Part shown: positions 1-5,029 of the stretch, piece after piece
How positions within the stretch are numbered: position 1 is the stretch's first letter
Layout of the letters: each line of letters opens with the position of its first letter
NCBI GenBank assembly: GCA_903897205.1
Contig: CAIUAS010000011.1
Coordinates: 1-7,638, forward strand
Source: an uncultured Gammaproteobacteria bacterium
GTDB lineage: Bacteria; Pseudomonadota; Gammaproteobacteria; CAIUAS01
DNA: 7,638 nucleotides
Direction of reading: 5' to 3'
Position numbers and translations under genes: made by a program
Notes under the pieces: generated by a model
Databases searched by the model: none
Told to the model about the DNA's origin: nothing
Seen by the model: the letters and a program-made list of their open reading frames with translations, nothing else

Positions 1-81
1 CGTGTTAGTTTGAAGCGTATGCGGAAATTGGCCGGATGGGACAATGATTTTTTAAACAATGTGCTAATGGCTAAATTTTAA
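1..81 (+). CDS. C-terminal tail of an unrecognised protein, cut by the left window edge
   Basis: The frame beginning at base 1 stays open for 26 codons and ends at TAA (79-81); the other two plus frames hit stops almost at once (TGA at 11-13, TAG at 6-8). The tail begins RVSLKRMRKLAGW and ends NNVLMAKF, so it is basic and probably helical, with no motif I recognise. It does not resemble the very basic C-terminus of ribosomal protein S21 (rpsU), the usual neighbour upstream of dnaG. It lies on the same strand as dnaG, and its stop overlaps a following ATG (TAATG). With so few codons, a chance open frame cannot be excluded. Confidence 0.4.
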   Translation, partial: RVSLKRMRKLAGWDNDFLNNVLMAKF

Positions 82-143
82 TGAGGGAGCCCTGGCTTAT
101 AACCCCTTTGAACTTATTAAAAAGTTTCTGCATACTTAGTTAA
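81..143 (+). other. Possible 20-codon leader ORF between the upstream gene and dnaG
   Basis: An ATG at 81-83 overlaps the TAA of the upstream frame as TAATG. It opens a 20-codon ORF (begins MREPWLITPL, ends SFCILS) that stops at 141-143, only 4 bases before the dnaG ATG. No Shine-Dalgarno is seen for it or for dnaG. The arrangement is what termination-reinitiation coupling would look like, so it might help translate dnaG. The peptide shows no recognisable domain and the ORF could be accidental. Confidence 0.15.
108..136 (+). promoter_or_regulatory. Candidate sigma70 promoter just upstream of dnaG
   Basis: TTGAAC (108-113) and CATACT (131-136) are separated by exactly 17 bases. Each matches its consensus hexamer at 4 of 6 positions. 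Transcription would start near 143, leaving only about five leader bases before the ATG at 148, which fits the missing Shine-Dalgarno. In an AT-rich sequence such matches also arise by chance, and dnaG could instead be read from upstream. Confidence 0.3.
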
Positions 144-147
144 CCAA

Positions 148-1875
148 ATGAAGCAAATTCCTCAGGCTTTTATTAATGATCTGTTGGCGCGTTGTGACTT
201 AATAGAATTAATTGAAGCGCGAGTGCCTCTGCGTAAGAAAGGCAATAATCATGTTGCCTGTTGCCCCTTTCATGATGAGAAAACTCCTTCTTTTATCGTC
301 AATGCTAATAAACAACTTTATCACTGTTTTGGCTGTGGTGTAGGTGGCAATGCCATCAGTTTTTTAATGGAATATGATCACCTTAGTTTTGTTGAAGCGA
401 TTGAACTGTTAGCGACCCAATTCGGGCTAGAAATTCCTCATGAAATCACTCAAGTATCTCATAAACCTAGCGTTGATCTTTATCAATTAATGAGCAAGGC
501 AAGCCAATATTATCAACAACAATTACGCAAACAAGCTGTCGCCATCGAATATTTAAAACAGCGTGGATTATCAGGCCAAATAGCCAAAGAGTTTGGAGTA
601 GGGTATGCCTTACCAAGTTGGGATGGCTTAATAAAAGTATTTGCTCAAGCAGATATTCCAGATTTGGTAGAAACTGGTTTAATTATTAAAAAAAATGAAC
701 AGAATTATTATGATCGATTTCGGGATCGAATTATGTTTCCTATTCGCGATAAACGCGGCAGGGTAATTGGTTTCGGCGGTCGTATTATTGATAAAGGCGA
801 ACCTAAATACTTAAATTCACCCGAAACCCCTATTTTTCACAAGGGCAAAGAATTATACGGCTTATATGAAGCCTATCAGGTTTTGCGTGAATTGCCGCGT
901 TTATTGGTGGTAGAAGGTTATATGGATGTCGTTGCCTTAGCACAACATGGCATTCGCTATGCGGTTGCAACCTTAGGCACCGCTATTACCAGTGAACATA
1001 TTAAAGCTTTATTCCGTGCAACAACCGATGTGGTTTTTTGTTTCGATGGTGATAGAGCAGGACAAGCCGCTGCGTGGCGCGCATTAGAAGTAGCATTGCC
1101 ACTATTACAAGATGGTTGGCAAATCCGATTTTTATTATTACCTGAAAATGAAGATCCTGATAGTTCGGTAAGGCAGGAAGGTGCTGAAAAATTCAAGCAA
1201 CGGATTCAAAATGCATTATCGTTAGCCGATTTTTTATTTGATCACTTAATGCAGCAAGCAGATTTAAATAACTTAGAAGGAAAAGCCCGCTTAGCTAAAT
1301 TAGCAACGACTTTATTTAACCAATTACCCACAGGCATATTTCAACATATGCTATATGAACGTTTGGCAAATTTAGTTCGAATGGATGTTAATGCCCTTAA
1401 AAACATTACCCAACAAAATGCGGCTACTGAAGATGTTCCAATGAAGCGTGCTAATTCTTCGCGTTCGCCTATGCGTCATGTCATCGCTTTATTATTACAA
1501 GCACCACAATTAATTGAAATTTTGCCAATAGAAATCGATTTTAAAAATTCTATTTTGCCTGGCAGTGAAATATTAAAACAATTAATAGAAATTATTCGCC
1601 ATGCCCCAGAGCTAAACACTGCCACCTTATTAGAATATTGGCGCGATGAACCAAAAATATATAAGCAACTAATGACTTTAGCGACTTTAGAAATAGACGT
1701 TCCACAAGCTGGCTTAGAACAAGAATTTTTAGGTACGGTTAAACGCTTGCGGCAATTAAATCAAGTAAAACAGATAGAGCAATTTACTAATAAATTACAG
1801 CGTGGCGCTTTAACCGAGCAAGAGAAAAAAATATTACAAGAATTATTATCAGACAGTAAACTCACTGACGCTTAA
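148..1875 (+). CDS. dnaG: DNA primase DnaG
   Basis: DnaG synthesises short RNA primers at the replication fork, mainly for lagging-strand synthesis, and is recruited by the replicative helicase DnaB. The 575-residue product is close to the 581 of E. coli DnaG and aligns along its length. The N-terminal zinc-binding domain (about 1-100) has C39, H42, C60 and C63 in CCPFH and CFGCG. A basic catalytic-core segment starts YDRFRDR (188-194). The TOPRIM fold carries the metal-binding acids E256 (LLVVEGYMD) and D300/D302 (FDGDRAG). The C-terminal part (about 430-575) is the divergent helicase-binding domain. ATG 148 is the only possible start: the frame has a stop at 118-120 and no alternative start codon in between. 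No Shine-Dalgarno is visible. rpoD, the usual downstream partner, is replaced here by an oppositely oriented toxin-antitoxin module. Identification is secure. Confidence 0.98.
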   Translation: MKQIPQAFINDLLARCDLIELIEARVPLRKKGNNHVACCPFHDEKTPSFIVNANKQLYHCFGCGVGGNAISFLMEYDHLSFVEAIELLATQFGLEIPHEITQVSHKPSVDLYQLMSKASQYYQQQLRKQAVAIEYLKQRGLSGQIAKEFGVGYALPSWDGLIKVFAQADIPDLVETGLIIKKNEQNYYDRFRDRIMFPIRDKRGRVIGFGGRIIDKGEPKYLNSPETPIFHKGKELYGLYEAYQVLRELPRLLVVEGYMDVVALAQHGIRYAVATLGTAITSEHIKALFRATTDVVFCFDGDRAGQAAAWRALEVALPLLQDGWQIRFLLLPENEDPDSSVRQEGAEKFKQRIQNALSLADFLFDHLMQQADLNNLEGKARLAKLATTLFNQLPTGIFQHMLYERLANLVRMDVNALKNITQQNAATEDVPMKRANSSRSPMRHVIALLLQAPQLIEILPIEIDFKNSILPGSEILKQLIEIIRHAPELNTATLLEYWRDEPKIYKQLMTLATLEIDVPQAGLEQEFLGTVKRLRQLNQVKQIEQFTNKLQRGALTEQEKKILQELLSDSKLTDA

Positions 1876-1890
1876 ATTCGCTTGAATTTA
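1873..1890 (+). terminator. Weak AT-rich stem-loop over the dnaG stop codon
   Basis: TAAATTC and GAATTTA form a perfect 7-bp inverted repeat around the loop GCTT, and the left arm includes the dnaG stop codon. It is AT-rich and has no T-run after it, so it is at best a poor terminator. It may instead protect the mRNA 3' end or mean nothing. Confidence 0.2.
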
Positions 1891-1903
1891 TTAGGTAACT
1901 ACA

Positions 1904-2005
1904 ATGCCATCAGAAATATATCAAAAAGCTGATTTTTTATTAAAATTGTTCGTGAAAAAAGCTGTTGAAAAATTTAAAGCAATGCTTGCGCTTGCTACAA
2001 ATTAG
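1904..2005 (+). CDS. Possible small protein (33 aa) downstream of dnaG, unrecognised
   Basis: An ATG 28 bases after the dnaG stop opens a 33-codon ORF ending at TAG 2003-2005. AGG at 1893-1895 sits 8 bases ahead, a reasonable Shine-Dalgarno and better than anything before dnaG. The peptide starts MPSEIYQKAD and continues with a cationic, leucine/phenylalanine-rich stretch (FLLKLFVKKAVEKF) that would form an amphipathic helix. Its stop overlaps the stop codon of the converging toxin gene. It might be a real small protein co-transcribed with dnaG, the surviving start of a gene cut off when the toxin-antitoxin module arrived, or chance. I recognise no family, and it does not look like the start of RpoD. 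Confidence 0.25.
   Translation: MPSEIYQKADFLLKLFVKKAVEKFKAMLALATN
1978..1996 (-). terminator. Possible weak terminator for the AbiE operon
   Basis: Read on the minus strand just after the toxin stop, AGCAA and TTGCT form a 5-bp inverted repeat around a 9-base loop, followed by a T-rich run (TTTAAATTTTT). The layout suits a factor-independent terminator, but the stem is short and the T-run broken. The stretch also lies inside the possible small ORF on the other strand. Confidence 0.22.
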
Positions 2006-3003
2006 GCATTGTTGATTACTTGTTCTAGCTTTTTAAGGGTATTAATAATTTCACTGAAGTTTGGAGCTTCTCCAGAGAACATACCGGCACTGACCATATT
2101 GGTATAATCATCATTCAGCTTTTCCAATTCATCATCGCGAGGAATTAGCTGAAACTGATTGGTTAAGCATTTGTCATAATGAGTATAAGCAGCATTAAAA
2201 AAAGCTTTTTTATGGCGTACTACGTCTTCAAGGAGTATCCGATTTGTTAAAGCTTGTTGTCCTATAGAATTTCTTGCAAGCAATGCTAAATCGTACCAGT
2301 GCCGTGACAATCTTTCTGGGCTGTTAGACAATCGATTTCTGTGACATTCCACATGAATCAGAGTAGCTTTTTCCCAAAAAGTCCTTAAAGGCGAAAGGAC
2401 TCTAACTTGAGCGTTTGGTAATTCGAGTTCTGTGACAGCTTGAGCAAGTAATGCGCTAATTTTGCAGTCTTGACTGGGCTCTATGCTATTACGACCACCA
2501 AACTCAAGAAGCACGCTACTTTGCAAATAACTTCCAGGTATTTCTTTAAATAAAGTAGGATAATAAATAGTTAATTGTTCGCCATTTTCATTTAATATGG
2601 TTTTAAATGTTTCACTAGAAAAGTTAGCTTTTAATCGCTGCTGAAGATGAGGCAAGATAACTTCATTTACATATTGTTTTAATTGTATTTTTAATTGAAT
2701 ATCTAATTTTTTAAGTGCTGACCTGCTGATAGACTGATTTAAGTCAAGGTTTGGTAAAAAGAAGCGATAATCAATGGTAATATCGACATCCTCCGAAAAA
2801 CGATTTATAAGATTATAGGCTTTGGAGAGCGAAGTGCCGCCTTTAAATGCCATATTAGTTGGCAGGACGAATAATTCTTTTAGAAACCAGCAAATCCAAA
2901 TATCTTTTTCAAGAATAATCGCTGGGATATTTAATTTAGATTCAGCACCGCTTAGGATTAGATGCTGTATACCTTTTGGTAAGTTGAAAAAATTATCTGG
3001 CAT
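2002..3003 (-). CDS. AbiEii-family nucleotidyltransferase toxin of a type IV toxin-antitoxin module
   Basis: The 333-residue product belongs to the AbiEii/AbiGii nucleotidyltransferase toxin family. Relatives act in the cytoplasm as bacteriostatic nucleotidyltransferases: AbiEii binds GTP, and mycobacterial MenT3 adds pyrimidines to tRNA acceptor ends. The signature is present as FKGGTSLSKA (53-62) followed by D72-V-D74, the metal-binding DxD of the DNA polymerase beta-like fold. Later conserved blocks are R207-T-F-W-E-K212 and RHWYDLALL (234-242), matching the family's motifs with an E-K pair and a downstream D. Length is typical, nothing looks broken, and a functional toxin is likely. The ATG lies within the last codons of the antitoxin gene (11-base overlap) with no Shine-Dalgarno, so translation is probably coupled to the antitoxin. 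The true substrate and the phage or stress that would trigger it cannot be read from sequence. Confidence 0.9.
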   Translation of the reverse strand: MPDNFFNLPKGIQHLILSGAESKLNIPAIILEKDIWICWFLKELFVLPTNMAFKGGTSLSKAYNLINRFSEDVDITIDYRFFLPNLDLNQSISRSALKKLDIQLKIQLKQYVNEVILPHLQQRLKANFSSETFKTILNENGEQLTIYYPTLFKEIPGSYLQSSVLLEFGGRNSIEPSQDCKISALLAQAVTELELPNAQVRVLSPLRTFWEKATLIHVECHRNRLSNSPERLSRHWYDLALLARNSIGQQALTNRILLEDVVRHKKAFFNAAYTHYDKCLTNQFQLIPRDDELEKLNDDYTNMVSAGMFSGEAPNFSEIINTLKKLEQVINNA

Positions 3004-3604
3004 CTGGGTGTTCTGCTTGATAGCGATAAAACATATCCGCCATCCAGGCTGGCATCTGATGTGTATATTCTAATAGTTCGGAAAATTCTTCTACTTTTAA
3101 TTGTTGTTTTATTTTTTCTATGACTGCCATGCTTACATTATTTTTGCCTAAATACCAGAGAGCGGAAATTACTAAACCAATTGTTGTTCCTGGTTTGACT
3201 AATTTTCTTGGGCTAATGTGCTTAAGAGTGATTTCTCGGTTACCGCTTTTAATATATCGGGTATTGCCAGTCGTATAAAAAATAGGTTTCATAGGAACCT
3301 GTGTGCTGAGCTGTAAAACGCGTGCTGCTTCAGCGCCATGAACAGCAATAGTTTCGCCAGAAGCTTGAATAACAGCTTCGACTATCTCTTTGGATTCTGG
3401 CAACACTTTTCCTAAATAAGCTACTTCTTTAGGGCGGACAAAAACCCCGCGCGTTAAGCGAGTGATTTCACCGGTTTTTGCTAGGCGCGAAAGTATTTGC
3501 CGAGTATTAACATAAGAGGCAAATTTTCTAAGAGAAACGATTGTGAATGGCTTCCCTAGAGGGATTTGCTGAATATAGTTTTGTATAGTCTTTGCTGTGT
3601 TCAT
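2993..3604 (-). CDS. AbiEi-type antitoxin and transcriptional repressor (DUF6088-like)
   Basis: This 203-residue protein is the first gene of the module. The N-terminal part (about 1-60) has the winged-helix pattern of AbiEi antitoxins, including R35-QILSRLAKTGEI-TRLTRGVF, ending in RPKE. The middle (about 85-135) contains GAEAARVLQLSTQVP and a TTGNTRYI stretch, both typical of DUF6088/AbiEi relatives. In characterised AbiE systems the antitoxin counters the toxin without forming a stable complex (type IV) and represses its own promoter through paired repeats; matching repeats occur just upstream here. The ATG at 3604 has only a weak GGA 11 bases ahead. That GGA is better spaced (6 bases) for an ATG at 3609, which opens a two-codon ORF, ATGCCATGA, whose stop overlaps the antitoxin start. 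The assignment rests on family pattern and on the toxin next door. Confidence 0.87.
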   Translation of the reverse strand: MNTAKTIQNYIQQIPLGKPFTIVSLRKFASYVNTRQILSRLAKTGEITRLTRGVFVRPKEVAYLGKVLPESKEIVEAVIQASGETIAVHGAEAARVLQLSTQVPMKPIFYTTGNTRYIKSGNREITLKHISPRKLVKPGTTIGLVISALWYLGKNNVSMAVIEKIKQQLKVEEFSELLEYTHQMPAWMADMFYRYQAEHPDAR

Positions 3605-3624
3605 GGCATAAATTTTCCATCAAT

Positions 3625-3655
3625 TTGTCACAAATTATAGTAAATTTTGTGACAA
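3625..3655. promoter_or_regulatory. Paired operator of the AbiE module
   Basis: TTGTCACAAA (3625-3634) and TTTGTGACAA (3646-3655) are a perfect 10-bp inverted repeat separated by 11 bases. The core of each arm, TTGT(C/G)ACAA, is itself a 9-bp palindrome apart from its central base, so the DNA holds two equivalent sites with centres 22 bp apart (3629 and 3651), about two helical turns. One copy lies between the -35 and -10 of the antitoxin promoter and the other just after the -10. Binding to either would block RNA polymerase. The likely ligand is the antitoxin, as in other AbiE systems; that is inference. Confidence 0.7.
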
Positions 3656-3662
3656 TGATCAA
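3634..3662 (-). promoter_or_regulatory. Sigma70 promoter of the AbiE operon
   Basis: On the minus strand TTGATC (3662-3657) is followed after exactly 17 bases by a perfect TATAAT (3639-3634). The predicted transcript starts near 3627, giving a leader of about 23 bases before the antitoxin ATG at 3604. The operator palindromes cover the spacer and the start site. Confidence 0.72.
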
Positions 3663-3677
3663 CTAATTAAATTATCA

Positions 3678-3713
3678 TAAAGCTATCAAGTCGAAGCTTT
3701 ACGCGGCTTTTTT
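3678..3713. other. Inverted repeat with T-run in the divergent intergenic region
   Basis: TAAAGCT (3678-3684) and AGCTTTA (3695-3701) form a 7-bp inverted repeat with a 10-base loop. Overlapping it, AAGC (3694-3697) and GCTT (3706-3709) with trailing Ts up to 3713 look like a degraded plus-strand terminator. No plus-strand gene ends here now, since the flanking genes diverge, so this may be a remnant of a lost gene or of the point where the AbiE module inserted. Weak structure; low confidence. Confidence 0.2.
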
Positions 3714-3737
3714 GATTTTGCAAATACTGGTTGAAGC

Positions 3738-3751
3738 GGCGGGAGCCCGCC
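3738..3751. repeat. GC-rich hairpin upstream of ald
   Basis: GGCGGG AG CCCGCC is a perfect 6-bp inverted repeat, foldable as a 5-bp stem with a GAGC tetraloop. It stands out as an all-G/C patch within an AT-rich intergenic region. It lies about 46 bases before the likely -10 of ald. It could be part of a dispersed intergenic repeat or a protein-binding site; with one copy in the window I cannot decide. Confidence 0.4.
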
Positions 3752-3796
3752 CTGATATATCCCTATAAAATACTAGGTATTGATAAAAGTCTGGTT

Positions 3797-3833
3797 TATA
3801 CTTCGCAACTTGTTTTTTCTTACTCAGTGGAGA
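3797..3833 (+). promoter_or_regulatory. Probable -10 box and ribosome-binding site of ald
   Basis: TATACT (3797-3802) matches the -10 consensus at 5 of 6 positions and would start a transcript near 3809, but no good -35 lies 16-18 bases upstream. TTGATA (3780-3785) is only 11 bases away, so the promoter may need an activator. GGAGA (3829-3833) is a strong Shine-Dalgarno four bases before ATG 3838 and fixes the start of ald. Confidence 0.45.
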
Positions 3834-3837
3834 ACTT

Positions 3838-4956
3838 ATGCTAATTGGCGTTCCTAAAGAAATTAAAAATCATGAGTACCGCGTCGGCATGGTGCCTGGA
3901 AGTGTTCGTGAACTTATACGTAATGGCCATCAAATCATAGTACAAACACAAGCGGGTGCGGGGATAGGCATAAGCGATCAAGATTATCAAGCCGCAGGCG
4001 CTAAGATTGTTGATTCTGCTGAAGAGATATTTAATCAGGCTGAATTAATCGTAAAAGTCAAAGAACCTCAGTTAGAAGAATGCAAGCGTTTGAGAAAGGG
4101 CCAGTTATTATTTACTTATCTGCATTTAGCCCCAGATCCTGTGCAAACCGAATTATTGCTTGCATCAGGTTGCATAGCCATTGCTTATGAAACGGTGACT
4201 GATGAACAAGGCGGTTTACCTTTATTGTCACCTATGAGCGAAGTAGCTGGCCGTATGTCCATTCAGGCGGGCGCACATTGTTTAGAAAAAGCGCAGGGCG
4301 GTAGAGGCGTTCTATTAGGCGGCGTACCTGGCGTGGCGCCTGGTAATGTAGTCGTCATAGGCGGCGGCGTTGTCGGCACTAATGCGGTGCGCATGGCAAT
4401 GGGTATGGAAGCGAATGTTACCGTACTAGATCGTTCTTTAAAGCGTCTCAAAGAATTAGATTTCCAATTCGGCGCTCAATTAAATTCTATCTATGCAACG
4501 CATGATGCATTAGAAGAATACGTACTTGCTGCTGATCTCGTGGTGGGGGCCGTATTAGTGCCAGGAGCCGCAGCACCTAAATTAGTAACTCGCGATATGT
4601 TGCGTAGAATGCGTCCTGGTTCTGTGGTGGTTGACGTGGCAATTGATCAAGGTGGTTGCTTTGAAACAAGCCGACCCACTACGCACGCCAATCCAACTTA
4701 TGTAGAAGAAGGCATTGTGCATTACTGCGTGACTAACATGCCAGGTGCTGTTGCTCGCACTGCAACATTCGCTTTAAACAATGCAACTTTGCCATTTATT
4801 CTTGCGTTAGCCAATAAAGGGTATCAACATGCATTGCGTGAAGATAAACATTTATTAGATGGTTTGAATGTGCATAAAGGAAAATTAACGCATTCTGCAG
4901 TAGCAAGCGCATTACAACTTGAATACGTTCCCGCCTTAGAAGCGTTAGCTGATTAA
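3838..4956 (+). CDS. ald: Alanine dehydrogenase (NAD-dependent)
   Basis: The enzyme interconverts L-alanine and pyruvate plus ammonium using NAD(H) in the cytoplasm, linking alanine use to central carbon metabolism. The 372-residue length is usual for the family, and residues line up without offset with the numbering used for the Mycobacterium tuberculosis enzyme: R15 and K75 (substrate binding), H96 (catalytic) and D270 (catalytic). The start MLIGVPKEIKNHEYRVG is characteristic, and the Rossmann NAD-binding loop GGGVVG is at 175-180. Pyridine nucleotide transhydrogenase alpha shares the fold, but the R15/K75/H96/D270 set and the lack of a membrane extension favour alanine dehydrogenase. The start has a strong Shine-Dalgarno. 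It runs divergently from the AbiE module; a palindrome separates it from the peptidase downstream. Confidence 0.96.
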   Translation: MLIGVPKEIKNHEYRVGMVPGSVRELIRNGHQIIVQTQAGAGIGISDQDYQAAGAKIVDSAEEIFNQAELIVKVKEPQLEECKRLRKGQLLFTYLHLAPDPVQTELLLASGCIAIAYETVTDEQGGLPLLSPMSEVAGRMSIQAGAHCLEKAQGGRGVLLGGVPGVAPGNVVVIGGGVVGTNAVRMAMGMEANVTVLDRSLKRLKELDFQFGAQLNSIYATHDALEEYVLAADLVVGAVLVPGAAAPKLVTRDMLRRMRPGSVVVDVAIDQGGCFETSRPTTHANPTYVEEGIVHYCVTNMPGAVARTATFALNNATLPFILALANKGYQHALREDKHLLDGLNVHKGKLTHSAVASALQLEYVPALEALAD

Positions 4957-4974
4957 TACATCATCTATGTCATA

Positions 4975-5012
4975 ATGGGTTGGGTTGCGCTGCGCTTAAC
5001 CCAACCTACCAT
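4975..5012. repeat. Palindromic intergenic element between ald and the aminopeptidase
   Basis: GGTTGGGTT (4978-4986) and AACCCAACC (4998-5006) pair perfectly over 9 bp, with ATGG/CCAT at the outer edges (4975-4978, 5009-5012) offering further pairing across a small bulge. The loop holds GCGCTGCGC. No T-run follows, so it is not a standard intrinsic terminator. A GTTGGGTT...AACCCAAC palindrome with a GCGCTGCGC-like centre resembles a small intergenic repeat I recall from many bacterial genomes; this is recollection, not a search. It could attenuate read-through from ald or stabilise the mRNA end. Confidence 0.6.
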
Positions 5013-5029
5013 ATCTAATTGAGATATTT

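Noticed and set aside
957..1196. Minus-strand ORF inside dnaG
   Set aside because: Antisense to the conserved TOPRIM region of dnaG; low-complexity Ser/Ala/Asn-rich product.
2822..3073. Plus-strand ORF of 83 codons opposite the toxin start
   Set aside because: It lies antisense to the well-supported toxin and antitoxin genes and has no recognisable motif.
3686..3766. Minus-strand frame ending KSKKPRKAST taken as a gene
   Set aside because: It is open for only 27 codons after an in-frame TAG and has no ATG start; kept only as a possible relic.
3764..3769. TATAAA as the -10 of ald
   Set aside because: The -35 position 17 bases upstream falls in the GC-rich hairpin (GGGAGC) and has no resemblance to consensus; TATACT at 3797 is better placed.
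3780..3802. TTGATA with TATACT as the complete ald promoter
   Set aside because: The spacing is 11 bases, too short for sigma70.
4263..4451. Minus-strand ORF inside ald
   Set aside because: Its Pro/Thr-rich product is the antisense of the glycine/valine-rich Rossmann segment.
4975..5012. Palindrome read as a standard intrinsic terminator
   Set aside because: No U-run follows either arm, so it is reported as a repeat instead.
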